A stretch of 64,000 nucleotides of DNA from Emticicia sp965283955 (GCA_965283955.1 CBDIQW010000001.1:3472001-3536000); one strand, 5' to 3'; shown: positions 17,838 to 27,860, numbered from the stretch's first letter. Translations and numbers: made by a program. Notes: generated from the letters alone by a model not told the origin.

Positions 17838-19043
17838 ATGAATTTTCTTTGTATCTGTACGTACTTTAAAGGTGTAGAATTCTTAAAATCTTGCAAAGCC
17901 GAAGGTAATAATGTGTATTTGCTTACCAACCAAAAACTGCAAGATAAAGCATGGCCTCGTGAGTCAATCGACGAGATTTTTTATTTAGATAACGTAGAAA
18001 ATACTTTCGATACCTACCAAAAAATATTAGTTGGCTTAGCAGCTTTGATGCGTAGCAAAAAAATTGATAGAGTAGTGGCACTTGATGATTTTGATGTCGA
18101 AAAAGCAGCTTTGGTGCGTGAGCATTTCCGTATCCCAGGAATGGGGCAAACAACCGCTCGTTATTTCAGAGATAAACTTGCCATGCGTGTGCAAGCACAA
18201 GATGCGGGTATTGCTGTTCCGCCTTTCGGCACGCTTTTTCATGATATTGATATTACTGAATATTTGCAATGTACTTCTCCGCCATGGGTGATAAAACCCC
18301 GTTCTGAAGCATCAGCCGCTGGTATCAAAAAAGTGCATAGTTTCCAAGAAGCGTGGGACACCGTGCATTCGTTGGGTGACGAACGCCATAATTTCTTAAT
18401 AGAGCAATTCAAACCTGGAGATGTATATCATGTTGACTCGTTAACACTCAATGGCAAGGTAATTTTTACAAGATGTAGCCAATACCTAAACACGCCTTTT
18501 GAGGTAGCTCACGGTGGCGGAATTTTCCGCTCGGTTACGGTTGAGCATGGCTCAGAAGATGATGCCGCACTTAAGAAAATGAATGAAGATGTGATGCGGG
18601 CGTTTGGTATGAAATCGAGTGCATCGCATACCGAAATGATAAAATGCTATGAAGACGGTAAATTTTATTTCCTCGAAACTGCTTCACGAGTGGGAGGGGC
18701 AAATTTAGCCGAAATGGTTGAATATTCGTCGGGAATAAACTTGTGGAGAGAATGGGCAAAAATTGAAACCGTAGTTGCGGCAGGAGGAACTTATGAATTG
18801 CCAGTTGTGGAAGATTATTATTCGGGAATCGTGATTTCGCTTTCATCGCACACACACCCCGATTATGCTCCATTCAATGACCCCGAAATTGTTTGGAAAA
18901 TGAACGAAGAATATCACATTGGGCTAATTGTACGCTCGAAAGACCGAGGAAGAGTACTCGAACTCATGGAAAAGTATGCCATGATGATTCGAGACTTGGG
19001 CTATCATGCTTCTGCTCCTGCTCCTGATAAACCTGTACATTGA
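17838..19043 (+). CDS. ATP-grasp ligase of unknown substrate
   Basis: Cytoplasmic ATP-dependent carboxylate-amine (or thiol) ligase of 401 residues. The N-terminal 100 residues form a pre-ATP-grasp fold (CTYFKGVEFLKSC, RVVALDDFDVEKAALVREHF); the ATP-grasp core has the lysine motif WVIKPRSEASAAGIKKV, FLIEQFKPGDVYHVDS, and the Mg-binding Glu/Asn in FYFLETASRVGGANL. A glutamine-synthetase-like ligase lies further downstream in the same direction and could act on the same product, with the ATPase/DUF4276 pair inserted between them (inference). Substrate cannot be read from the sequence. Confidence 0.8.
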   Translation: MNFLCICTYFKGVEFLKSCKAEGNNVYLLTNQKLQDKAWPRESIDEIFYLDNVENTFDTYQKILVGLAALMRSKKIDRVVALDDFDVEKAALVREHFRIPGMGQTTARYFRDKLAMRVQAQDAGIAVPPFGTLFHDIDITEYLQCTSPPWVIKPRSEASAAGIKKVHSFQEAWDTVHSLGDERHNFLIEQFKPGDVYHVDSLTLNGKVIFTRCSQYLNTPFEVAHGGGIFRSVTVEHGSEDDAALKKMNEDVMRAFGMKSSASHTEMIKCYEDGKFYFLETASRVGGANLAEMVEYSSGINLWREWAKIETVVAAGGTYELPVVEDYYSGIVISLSSHTHPDYAPFNDPEIVWKMNEEYHIGLIVRSKDRGRVLELMEKYAMMIRDLGYHASAPAPDKPVH

Positions 19044-19138
19044 ATAGGATAATGTTGATTAGTCTATGAATAACTACGTTATTTGTAAACACATTTGAGC
19101 TAATACCAAAACAACTCAAATTCAAATAAATTGATGAA

Positions 19139-20212
19139 ATGCAAAAAATAGAAATAAAGGGTTATAAATCAATCAAAGAACTAAAAATGCCACTACGGTC
19201 TATTAATATTCTTATTGGAGCGAATGGTAGTGGAAAAAGTAATTTTCTTTCATTCTTTGATTTTTTAAAACAAATATATAATCAAAATTTGCAAGAATTT
19301 GTAGCACTCAAAGGAATTGATACTTTCCTGCATAAGGGAGACAAGATTACCGATGAAATATCTACTCATTTATCGTTTGAGGGTACAAACGGCTATTCGT
19401 TCACAATAAAAAAAGGAGATACTGGATTTATTTTTACAAAGGAAGGTATGTGGTATGGAAATAATCCATATTATAAAAACCCTGTTGAGATAGCTTCGTT
19501 CAAAAATGAATCTGCATTGCGTTATCAAACAATGTCAAGAGCAAATTATATAAGACATTATCTAAACCAATTAGCCAAATATCATTTCCATGACACAGGA
19601 GAAAACTCCCCTTTTAACAAAGAATCGAATATTGAAAACGATAAATTTAATCTTTATGAGAAAGGAAGTAATTTAGCCTCATTTTTATATAATATTGATA
19701 AAGAGAATAGAATAGTTTATAATCTTATTGTTAAGACCATACAATCCATTGCACCTTATTTTTTGGATTTTATTTTAAAGCCCGAAGCTAACGGAAATAT
19801 AAAACTAAGGTGGCAGAGTAAGCATAGTTCTGCTATTTATGGTGTAAATAATTTATCTGATGGAACAATTAGATTTATTGCTCTTACTACTCTTTTTATG
19901 CAACCTAATTTGCCTGAAACAATTATTATTGATGAACCCGAATTAGGCTTACACCCAACAGCAATTGCCAAATTAGCTGGACTTATAAAATCAGTAGCTT
20001 CAAAAAATTGTCAAGTTATAATTGCTACTCAATCTACTGATTTAATAAGCCATTTTGAGCCAGAAGATATTATTACAGTAGACCAAATTAACGGAGAGAG
20101 TGTCTTTGAACGCCTTAATTCGGAAACATTGAAGTTATGGTTAGAAGATTATACAATAGACGACTTATGGAAAAGAAACATAATTAGTACGGGACAGCCA
20201 AATTTTAATTGA
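19139..20212 (+). CDS. AAA-family ATPase (RecF/OLD-like), candidate defence ATPase
   Basis: An ABC/SMC-type ATPase of 357 residues: IEIKGYKSIKELKMPL start, Walker A GANGSGKS (27-34), signature-like NNLSDGTIRFIALTTLFMQ, Walker B TIIIDEPELGLHP, and a H-loop-like IIATQSTDLISHF. No long coiled coil or fused nuclease is present. The next gene, 4 bp downstream, encodes a DUF4276 TOPRIM-like protein; ATPase plus small TOPRIM partner is the architecture of known anti-phage pairs such as PARIS. Codons are more A/T-rich than in flanking metabolic genes, suggesting acquisition. Defence role is inference. Confidence 0.8.
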   Translation: MQKIEIKGYKSIKELKMPLRSINILIGANGSGKSNFLSFFDFLKQIYNQNLQEFVALKGIDTFLHKGDKITDEISTHLSFEGTNGYSFTIKKGDTGFIFTKEGMWYGNNPYYKNPVEIASFKNESALRYQTMSRANYIRHYLNQLAKYHFHDTGENSPFNKESNIENDKFNLYEKGSNLASFLYNIDKENRIVYNLIVKTIQSIAPYFLDFILKPEANGNIKLRWQSKHSSAIYGVNNLSDGTIRFIALTTLFMQPNLPETIIIDEPELGLHPTAIAKLAGLIKSVASKNCQVIIATQSTDLISHFEPEDIITVDQINGESVFERLNSETLKLWLEDYTIDDLWKRNIISTGQPNFN

Positions 20213-20216
20213 TTTT

Positions 20217-20873
20217 ATGAAAAGAATAATAATTATTTGTGAAGGACATACTGAACAAGCGTTTTGTAAAACAAACTTACAACAACACTTTCAATCCAAA
20301 GGTATACTTATACAAACACCTTTAATAAAACATTCAAAAGGTGGAATTGTAAAATGGAGTATTCTAAAACAACAAATCGAAACACATTTAAAAACAGATA
20401 AATCGACTTTTGTAACAACCTTTATAGATTATTACGGTTTATACGCTAAATATAGTTTTCCAAATTGGGAAGAATCAGAAAGAATACAAGACAAAAGTAC
20501 TCGAATGAATAACTTAGAGGACGGAATGTTAGGCGATTTAAATGAAGAGTTGAGGTATAGATTTATCCCATATTTGCAATTACACGAATTTGAAGGTTTG
20601 CTTTTTAATGATATAAATATCATTTATAACCAAATTCCACCAAATGATATAGCTGATAAAAGAGAGTTAGAAAAAACTTTTGAAGACTATGATAATCCTG
20701 AAATGATAAATAACACAAGAGAAACTTCTCCCTCGCATCGACTTGAAAGGATTATTAAAGGATACAACAAAGTGGTATATGGAGATATTTTAGCAGAAGC
20801 AATAGGTCTACATAGAATCAGAAATAAATCTCCGAGATTTAATAATTGGATTAGTAAATTGGAAAGCATCTAA
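20217..20873 (+). CDS. DUF4276 (TOPRIM-like) protein, partner of the ATPase
   Basis: A 218-residue protein with the DUF4276 hallmarks: IIICEGHTEQAF near the N-terminus (TOPRIM-type Glu), TTFIDYYGLY with an acidic residue, and LQLHEFEGLLFND. These fit a metal-dependent TOPRIM nuclease-like fold. The start is 4 bp after the ATPase stop, so the two are co-translated. Its stop is 15 bp before the glutamine-synthetase-like gene. By analogy with ATPase/TOPRIM defence pairs this would be the effector, controlled by the ATPase; this is inferred, not shown. Confidence 0.75.
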   Translation: MKRIIIICEGHTEQAFCKTNLQQHFQSKGILIQTPLIKHSKGGIVKWSILKQQIETHLKTDKSTFVTTFIDYYGLYAKYSFPNWEESERIQDKSTRMNNLEDGMLGDLNEELRYRFIPYLQLHEFEGLLFNDINIIYNQIPPNDIADKRELEKTFEDYDNPEMINNTRETSPSHRLERIIKGYNKVVYGDILAEAIGLHRIRNKSPRFNNWISKLESI

Positions 20874-20888
20874 AGACAATGGCTTCAA

Positions 20889-22235
20889 ATGACACAACAA
20901 GAAATCATCAATTACGTAAATACTCACCCATCGGGCAAAGTCAAATTGGCGATTGCTGATATTGATGGAGTTTTACGTGGAAAATATATAAGTAAACAAA
21001 AATTTATGTCGCTACTCGATGGAGACTTGGGTTTTTGTGATGTAGTTTTTGGCTGGGATATGGCCGATGTTTGCTATGATAACGCCAGCTTTACAGGTTG
21101 GCACTCGGGCTACCCCGATGCAAAAGCAAAGCTGGATTTAAGTACATTTCGCAAAATTCCGTGGGAAAATGATATTCCTTTCTTCTTAGCCGAATTTATC
21201 GAAGAAGCTGCCGAAGTCTGCCCACGAAATGTGCGAAAACTGATAGCGCGCGCCGCCAACATGGGATATACCGCACAGTTTTCGCAAGAATTTGAATGGT
21301 TTAATTTTCAAGAAACGCCTGCCTCTATTCACGAAAAAGGCTTTCAGAATTTAACGCCACTCACCCCAGGAATGTTTGGCTATTCGTTGCTTCGTAGTAG
21401 CTTACGCAACGATTTCATGACTAATATCTTTGAGCAACTGACTAAGTTTGATATTCCGCTCGAAGGACTTCATACCGAAACTGGACCTGGAGTTTATGAG
21501 GCGGCAATTACCTATTCAGATATTTTATCGGCGGCTGATAGAGCGATTTTATTCAAAACTTCGGTCAAAGAAATTGCCAATAAATTGGGCATAATGGCCA
21601 CTTTTATGGCAAAAATTAATGAAAATCTCCCAGGTTGTAGCGGTCATGTGCATCAAAGTCTGTGGGATTCGGCAGAAAAAAACAACCTTTTTTATGATGA
21701 AAATGCTCCCAATCATATCAGTCCATTGATGGAAAGTTATATGGCTGGGCAGTTGCACTGTTTGCCGCATATTTTGCCAATGGTTGCTCCGACAATCAAT
21801 AGCTATAAACGTTTGGTAGAAGGTGCTTGGGCTCCAACAACACTCACATGGGCGGTCGATAACCGAACGGTGGCTTTACGTGCTTTACCTTTGGGTAAAA
21901 AATCGTGTCGCCTCGAAACCCGTGTCGTTGGCTCAGATACCAACCCTTATTTGGCCTTGGCGGCTTGTTTGGCAGCGGGTTTGTATGGTATTCGTCATCA
22001 GCTTAAACTTAATCAGCCCGCTACGGTTGGCAATGGCTATCGTGATATTAGTAATGGTGTTTTACCAAGCAATTTGCACGAAGCCACGCAAGCCATGAAA
22101 AACTCGGCTATTGCCAAAGAACTTTTCGGCGAAACTTTCGTACAGCACTTTACCCAAACCCGTGATTGGGAATGGCGACAACACGCCAAAGCAGTAACCG
22201 ACTGGGAGTTGAAACGTTATTTCGAGATTGTTTAA
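20889..22235 (+). CDS. Glutamine synthetase-family ligase (PuuA-like)
   Basis: A 448-residue ATP-dependent glutamate/carboxylate-amine ligase. The N-terminal beta-grasp part has KLAIADIDGVLRGKYISK; the catalytic part has the metal-binding HTETGPGVYEAAI, the ATP-site GCSGHVHQSLWD, and RLVEGAWAPTTLTWAVDNRT and CRLETRVVGSDTNPYLALAA. The DIDGVLRGK start and divergent adenylylation region place it with gamma-glutamyl-polyamine synthetase-type members rather than housekeeping GlnA. Amine substrate is unknown. Located after the ATPase/DUF4276 pair and before a sugar-acid transporter. Confidence 0.88.
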   Translation: MTQQEIINYVNTHPSGKVKLAIADIDGVLRGKYISKQKFMSLLDGDLGFCDVVFGWDMADVCYDNASFTGWHSGYPDAKAKLDLSTFRKIPWENDIPFFLAEFIEEAAEVCPRNVRKLIARAANMGYTAQFSQEFEWFNFQETPASIHEKGFQNLTPLTPGMFGYSLLRSSLRNDFMTNIFEQLTKFDIPLEGLHTETGPGVYEAAITYSDILSAADRAILFKTSVKEIANKLGIMATFMAKINENLPGCSGHVHQSLWDSAEKNNLFYDENAPNHISPLMESYMAGQLHCLPHILPMVAPTINSYKRLVEGAWAPTTLTWAVDNRTVALRALPLGKKSCRLETRVVGSDTNPYLALAACLAAGLYGIRHQLKLNQPATVGNGYRDISNGVLPSNLHEATQAMKNSAIAKELFGETFVQHFTQTRDWEWRQHAKAVTDWELKRYFEIV

Positions 22236-22384
22236 ATCAATGATAGAATTCTGAATGATAGAATGTGTGCCGCAGTGGATACTGAATATTTAGGCATTTA
22301 ACTTTCAGAATTTTATCATAATTATTTAGTCAACAGCATTCATTCTCTCATTCTATCAATCTCTCATTCATTCATTAAATTTCC

Positions 22385-23732
22385 ATGATAATCCTCGTTG
22401 TATTTTTGGCGATAGCCTTTATTGTTGTTTCTTCTACATGGTTCAAACTTCATCCTTTGGCTGGTTTGCTTTTGGCGGCTTTAGGCGTTGGAATTTTTGC
22501 AGGTCTGCCGATTGATAAATTGGCCGAAATAATCGGAAAAGGCTTCGGAGAATTGATGTCGAAAATTGGTTTGATGGTTATTTTAGGGTGCGTGATTGGA
22601 GCAATTCTCGATAAATCAGGAGCGGCAATTAAGGTTGCTGATATAATTCTAAAACTTTTTGGTGAAAAATATCCTGCATTTGCGATGTCGGTCATTGGGG
22701 CGATTGTCGGTATTCCCGTTTTTTGTGATTCTGGTTTTATTATTTTGGCAAAACTGAATAAAATTGTAGCCAAGAAAGTAAATCGACCGCTCGGAACGAT
22801 AGCCATTGCTCTTTCGGGTGGACTTTTTGCTACGCATACGCTCGTGCCACCCACACTGGCCACTTTCGGCAGCAGGAAATCTGAACCTGACCGATTCGGT
22901 TGGACTTGTAATTTTGGTTGGTTTGGTAGTTTCGATTCCGAGTTTATTTGTTTCTACTTGGTTTGCTCAAAAATTTGCTTCAAATGTAGAAATAATCGAA
23001 GATAACGATTTGGAAATCATCGAAGTAATGAGCAGCAACTTGCCTGCGTGGAAAGCATTTATGCCAATTTTGCTACCAATTTTGTTGATTGCTTTTGCAT
23101 CTTTTGCCAAAATCTCTCACATTTTTAGTGAAGAAGTTTTGCACTGGTTGAGTTTTCTCGGTAGTCCATTAGTATCGTTTTTATTGGCAATTGGGTTTTC
23201 TTACACGCTTTTTCCCGAAAAACCTGCTGATAAACTATTAGCCTGTTTCAAAAGTGGCATCGAGCATTGCGGCACAACGCTTGTGTTAGTAGGAGCGGGG
23301 GGAGCTTTCGGAGCAATTTTGAAAGAAACGGCTCTCAAAAACATGATTAGCGAGTGGCTTTTGGCCAATCAGACATCGGGCGTCATGTTTTTGGTGATTG
23401 CGTTTTTGGTGGCAGCATTTTTCAAAACCGCACAAGGCTCAACCACAACTTCGATGGTGCTTACTTCGGGTATTTTAGCACCACTCACCAGCACCGTAGG
23501 TTTTACCGAACCGCTCGACCTTACACTTTTGGTAATGGCTGTTGGGAGTGGTGCAATGACCGTTTCACACGCCAATGATGCTTGGTTTTGGGTGGTTTCG
23601 CAGTTTACTGGCCTCAACCAACGAGATGCCTACCGCACTCATACTTTACTTTCTGGCTTGCAAGGAGTTGTTAGTTTGATTGTGGTTTGTTTGATTTATT
23701 TAATATTGTGCATAACTTCCCGAAAGTTTTAA
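22385..23732 (+). pseudogene. GntP-family gluconate/sugar-acid permease with frameshift
   Basis: Inner-membrane proton symporter of the Gnt family (gluconate or a related acid). The first frame (22385-22862) gives many helices and GIPVFCDSGFIIL and SGGLFATHTLVPPT; the expected PGPLSAAGNLNL continues only in another frame (from about 22863 to 23732). The sequence around 22849-22863 looks like two C residues missing, one from each of two short C-runs. Adding two bases yields 449 residues, the normal length. The C-terminal residues ITSRKF and the stop are encoded by the left half of a palindrome. Error or pseudogene cannot be told apart here. Confidence 0.87.
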
Positions 23733-23747
23733 AACTTTCGGGAAGTT
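23714..23747. terminator. Perfect 34-bp palindrome at the end of the GntP gene
   Basis: aacttcccgaaagtttt (23714-23730) followed directly by its exact reverse complement (23731-23747). It contains the GntP stop codon and lies 18 bp from the opposing gene's stop, so it can act in both directions. The aagttttaaaactt core resembles the first hairpin of the 127-bp repeats. Confidence 0.65.
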
Positions 23748-23764
23748 AATCGTTCAATTGCTTA

Positions 23765-26101
23765 CTACACATTCAACCAATAGGTCATTTTCAAAATCAA
23801 TGCTCGATTTTTAGGAGTCCAGGCTTTGATATAATAATTCGGAATATTTTCGGCAAAGTAATTATCAGTATATACCAAAAACAAATCAGACACAGGACGG
23901 AAACGCCACTGCAAGCGGGAGTTGATATTCGTATTATTGGTTTGGGTATTATACTGAAAAAACGTACTGAAAAATAAACTTTTCGAGAAAGAAAGCTCGG
24001 CACGTGGACCAACTAACCAGTATTCTACGCTATTATAAGGCAGTGACATATCAATTTTTGTATATTCACAATCCAACGAAAATACACCGTAGGGTTGATA
24101 ACGATAGCCAATACTACCACTAAAATTTGTAGATTTTCCATTAATTTTTTCGGCTTTATTCGAGAAGTATGAACCTTTCGAGAAGTCGAATTCTCCATTA
24201 ATATCGTTCCTACGACTACTTTCAAAACCAAAATTGAACGTTCGTGAACGATAGTCGCCAACGGGCAATTCTACTACATCTTTGTAAGTATCTGGATTTG
24301 GGTTATCGCTGGCATTGGTTGGGTCGAAAGGATTAAACAAGTGAGTAAAACTTGAACCATAAGCAATGTACGCCTCTGAGCCCCTTGGACTACTGGCAAA
24401 AACAAAGAGATTGGTTTCACTATCAAGCCTTTTCCCTTTTAAATCATAAACATCGTTTCCTTCCGAACCAAAACCATAAGCATTGATATATTTGGCAATT
24501 GTTTGTGATTTTGGGTTCAAAATAACTGTTAAAGGTCGGAATATTTGCCAAATTCCCGCACGTGGTACAAACCCTACATCGGCTCGGTAGTTTTCGCCGA
24601 TTCGTTGCACCCCTAAATTCAGTTCAAGATTTGGATGTCGATAACCCATAAAATGAGCAGCACTTCCTGCGTCTTTTTTATTATCGGGAGAAAAAGATTG
24701 ATGATAATAGCTTTCTGACTCGAAACGACTATCTTTTGAGTAAAAGTTAAACTCTAAACCACCAACTCGATTATATTTTCTGTAACCTGCTGTTTGTTCG
24801 GCAGTTAGGTTGCTGAAATCATTTTCTTTGTTCACAAAAATACCACCCAAAGTTGAGCGATTCAAGAGTTTTCGCTGGACAACCGCCACCGAATAATTGG
24901 CCGCTGGTAAATATTTGTCTTCACCGAAATTTACCTTTCTGGTTTGCATATTCATTACTCCAATTCGCCAATCGTCGTTGAGTTTTCCGCTGAGTCTTGC
25001 CCCTGCTAAAATCGGTACTCGTTGGGTGTTTCCTGTACTCGGATTTCGAGTAATACCAATGCGGCGAGAGAAAAATGGACGAGTATCGGGGAAACCAAAA
25101 GTACCAAAAAGGTCGTTGTTTTCGAGAAAAAACTGCCTTCTTTCGGGAAAGAATAACTCAAAACGACTCAAGTTTGTCACCTGTCTGTCAACCTCAACCT
25201 GTGAAAAATCGGGGTTTATTGTTAAATCTAAATTCAACGATGGCGTAACCGCAATCTTAGCATCCATACCTACGCCCGCAGGGAAATTGGAAGTTGTTGG
25301 AAGGGCTTTTAAATCACTTTCATTGCGTGGAAAATCTTTTTCAGTAGCGACAGAAACAAAAGGAATCAACGAAACATTTGCTCCAGGTTTTGGCGGATTT
25401 TCGTCCCAAATCAAATTTCCTGCAAAAGCTAAATTTGCTGGTGGAAAATTACGAGGAACTGGTCGCCAAGTAGAAATCTCGTTTTGTTTCAATACATTTC
25501 GGCCAAAGTTTACTCGCCAAGTATTTTGTTCATCAGCAACTTTATAACGCAGGGTTTTGAAAGGAATCGCCATTTCAACGACCCAGTAATCGTCATAATT
25601 TTTTACTTGCGAATACCACTTGTTATCCCAAAAATTAGAAGATTCTCCGCCATTAAAAATCAAACCTTCACGCTGCACACCGTAGGGATTGATAGCAAAC
25701 TGAAAACCATTGAGTTTATCTTTAAAGGTATCGAAATTTACCGTAAAAACATCACTTGTACCGCCTTCAAAATCACGTTTTAAAGAGGCTACTGTGTAGA
25801 GATTACGAGGTTCGTAGCAAATAGCACCAACATAAATAAAGTTTTCATCGAAAAGTACTTTTACCTCAGTTTGAAGTTTGGCAAAAGAAGAATCATAAGG
25901 GCGATTCAGAAAGAAGTTTTTGGCAACTTCGGCAGTTTTCCAAGAATCTTCATCAAGTAGCCCATCTAATTTGATGGGTGTAGTTGATTTTTTGATGTGA
26001 ATATTATATTTGTCGTCGTCTTGGTTTTTTGAGTCTTGAGCAAATAATAGGTTAATCCCCAGTAGGATTGCTCCTACGGAAATAAAGTATAGTTTTTTCA
26101 T
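23765..26101 (-). CDS. DUF5916 protein with N-terminal CBM9-like domain
   Basis: A 778-residue exported protein. After the signal peptide (MKKLYFISVGAILLGINLLFAQ) comes a CBM9-like domain (about 35-230: IKLDGLLDEDSWKTAE, FDENFIYVGAICYE, WVVEMAIPFKTLRY), then a long DUF5916 region predicted as an outer-membrane beta-barrel (NLDLTINPDFSQVEVDRQVTNLSRFELFFPERRQFFLEN, alternating aromatic strands, terminal YWLNV). Function is unknown; the family is common in gliding Bacteroidota. ATG at 26101 chosen because it begins the signal peptide. A CAAAGGTA at 26147-26154 may be the -7 element. Confidence 0.85.
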   Translation of the reverse strand: MKKLYFISVGAILLGINLLFAQDSKNQDDDKYNIHIKKSTTPIKLDGLLDEDSWKTAEVAKNFFLNRPYDSSFAKLQTEVKVLFDENFIYVGAICYEPRNLYTVASLKRDFEGGTSDVFTVNFDTFKDKLNGFQFAINPYGVQREGLIFNGGESSNFWDNKWYSQVKNYDDYWVVEMAIPFKTLRYKVADEQNTWRVNFGRNVLKQNEISTWRPVPRNFPPANLAFAGNLIWDENPPKPGANVSLIPFVSVATEKDFPRNESDLKALPTTSNFPAGVGMDAKIAVTPSLNLDLTINPDFSQVEVDRQVTNLSRFELFFPERRQFFLENNDLFGTFGFPDTRPFFSRRIGITRNPSTGNTQRVPILAGARLSGKLNDDWRIGVMNMQTRKVNFGEDKYLPAANYSVAVVQRKLLNRSTLGGIFVNKENDFSNLTAEQTAGYRKYNRVGGLEFNFYSKDSRFESESYYHQSFSPDNKKDAGSAAHFMGYRHPNLELNLGVQRIGENYRADVGFVPRAGIWQIFRPLTVILNPKSQTIAKYINAYGFGSEGNDVYDLKGKRLDSETNLFVFASSPRGSEAYIAYGSSFTHLFNPFDPTNASDNPNPDTYKDVVELPVGDYRSRTFNFGFESSRRNDINGEFDFSKGSYFSNKAEKINGKSTNFSGSIGYRYQPYGVFSLDCEYTKIDMSLPYNSVEYWLVGPRAELSFSKSLFFSTFFQYNTQTNNTNINSRLQWRFRPVSDLFLVYTDNYFAENIPNYYIKAWTPKNRALILKMTYWLNV

Positions 26102-26176
26102 AAAAGATTTTATAAATTGTAGTTTGTTGCTTTTAAAATAGACACACAAAGGTACGAAAATTTGCAAAAAAAAGCC

Positions 26177-27130
26177 TTAAATTATTCCTTTTGGTGCCTT
26201 TCCTTGTTGAAATGCTACGATATTTTCAATCACACCTTTCAATAATTCTCGACGTGCATTCACTCCAGCCCATGCAATATGGGGCGTGATAATGGTGTTT
26301 TTTGCGGTCAATATCGGATTAGTTTTAGTTGGTGGCTCAACAGAAAGCACATCAAGTCCAGCACCAGCAATCACGCCAACGTTAAGAGCATCGGCTAAGT
26401 CTTGTTCGTGGATTAGTCCGCCTCTTGAAGTATTTATCAAAATCGCAGAAGATTTCATTTGTGCTAATGTGACCTTGTTAATAAGTTGTTGATTATCAGT
26501 GGTTAGTGGGCAATGCAGCGTAATAAAATCACTTTCTTGAAATATCTGCTCTTGGCTACAAAGCTCTACATCACTCATACCACCCGAACTTAAATCTCGT
26601 TTATTTGCCAAAACTTTCATGCCAAATCCTAAACCAATACTTGCTACTTTTTTACCAATATCGCCCAAACCAATGATGCCCAAAGTTTTGCCTTCGAGTT
26701 CGACTAAAGGCGAGTGATAAAAACAAAAATCTGGACAGGAAGTCCATGTGTTCTCAATGTTTTGAGCATGTTCGGCTACTCGATTTGTAAAACCTAAAAT
26801 CAATGAAAATACTAATTGTGCAACTGATGCCGAGCTATATCCACGCACATTAGCAACAATTATTCCTTTGGCTTTGGCGGCATCAATATCAATGATATTA
26901 TAGCCAGTGGCTGTTACGCCAATGTATTTTAGATTTGGTAATTGGCTGATAGTCTGTGCATTAAGCCGACATTTGTTGGTCAAGATAATGTCTGCATTTT
27001 CGGCTCGTTCAATAATTTGGTCAGGCGAAGTGCGGTCATAAAGTGTTACGTTTCCGAGTGTGTAAAGGATGGAAATATCTAAATCATTGAGCGGATTTAG
27101 GGTGTAGGCATCAAGAAAAACGATGTTCAT
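26177..27130 (-). CDS. D-2-hydroxyacid dehydrogenase (glycerate/hydroxypyruvate-type)
   Basis: NAD(P)-dependent reductase of 2-oxoacids, 317 residues. The catalytic-domain N-terminus is followed by the Rossmann domain with LGIIGLGDIGKKVA, then NTSRGGLIHEQDLADAL, catalytic Arg region, AGAGLDVLSVEPP and the His/Glu pair ITPHIAWAG. The YNIIDIDAAKAKGI and ARRELL segments resemble glycerate dehydrogenases (HprA). No pathway partners adjoin it. Confidence 0.88.
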   Translation of the reverse strand: MNIVFLDAYTLNPLNDLDISILYTLGNVTLYDRTSPDQIIERAENADIILTNKCRLNAQTISQLPNLKYIGVTATGYNIIDIDAAKAKGIIVANVRGYSSASVAQLVFSLILGFTNRVAEHAQNIENTWTSCPDFCFYHSPLVELEGKTLGIIGLGDIGKKVASIGLGFGMKVLANKRDLSSGGMSDVELCSQEQIFQESDFITLHCPLTTDNQQLINKVTLAQMKSSAILINTSRGGLIHEQDLADALNVGVIAGAGLDVLSVEPPTKTNPILTAKNTIITPHIAWAGVNARRELLKGVIENIVAFQQGKAPKGII

Positions 27131-27252
27131 AAGGCTTAGAATCTGAAATTTTTGACGAAATTATCACCTAAAACTTTCCCATCAAAACACTTTATGGATA
27201 AACGGAAATCTAATCCAAAAACTTGATAGTTAGTATCTTACCATAAAATTTA

Positions 27253-27260
27253 TAGATTTG
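27253..27260 (+). promoter_or_regulatory. Possible -7 element upstream of the membrane-protein gene
   Basis: TAGATTTG fits TAnnTTTG, 31 nt upstream of the ATG at 27292. No TTG lies at the usual distance (nearest is 27 nt away), so support is partial. Confidence 0.35.
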
Positions 27261-27291
27261 TAATTCATTTACCTTTTAACCAAACAAGCCC

Positions 27292-27843
27292 ATGAAAAAA
27301 CTATCCGATTTCTTTTATGCCCGAGCCAGTGGTTATCTTGTGTTAGGTTTTTTAGCCTTACAATTTACTTTTTCGGGAGCGATTTTACCCTATTTTCAAA
27401 AACAATTTGACCCCGAACTCAATCGTGGTTTGATGGATTTGAGTTTTGGTTTTACACCCGAAAAAGGTTATAGTATTATTGAATCGTATGGCGAGAAAGG
27501 CCGAGAAGTTTATCTTTTTGTCGAATCATTCATAGATGTCATTTATCCGATTGCTTATACAATAGCTTTTATTTTGTTGGTGAGTTTTTTATTTAAAAAG
27601 AATGGTTGGAACAAGCAACGTTTTGCAATTTTGAATGTCATTCCAATTGGAGGATTAATATTTGATTTGTGCGAAAACTACGGAATTGTGCAAATGCTTC
27701 AAGCATTTCCCGAAAAAATTAATTTTTGGGCAATATTTGCTTCAAATTCAGGTTTAATAAAATGGACTTTTGCAGGAATCACTGTTTTGATGGTCTTGTG
27801 TGGTTTGATAGGTTGGGGGATAAGGGCTTTGAAAAATAAATAA
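27292..27843 (+). CDS. Unrecognised four-helix membrane protein
   Basis: No family was recognised. The 183-residue protein has four hydrophobic stretches (about 14-34, 78-98, 108-125, 150-178) with short loops and a conserved-looking acidic loop IFDLCENYG between helices 3 and 4. The N-terminus is MKKLSDFFYARASGY and the C-terminus is basic. It could be a small inner-membrane enzyme or sensor, but nothing in the sequence indicates activity. The gene stands alone and ends 17 bp before a hairpin repeat. Confidence 0.7.
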   Translation: MKKLSDFFYARASGYLVLGFLALQFTFSGAILPYFQKQFDPELNRGLMDLSFGFTPEKGYSIIESYGEKGREVYLFVESFIDVIYPIAYTIAFILLVSFLFKKNGWNKQRFAILNVIPIGGLIFDLCENYGIVQMLQAFPEKINFWAIFASNSGLIKWTFAGITVLMVLCGLIGWGIRALKNK

Positions 27844-27860
27844 TACTTCAATGCAGAAGA

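Noticed and set aside
22806..23732. Separate gene starting at 22806 (second half of GntP)
   Set aside because: Its first residues have no similarity to anything, while the part after about 22863 continues the GntP family exactly, so it is the frameshifted remainder.
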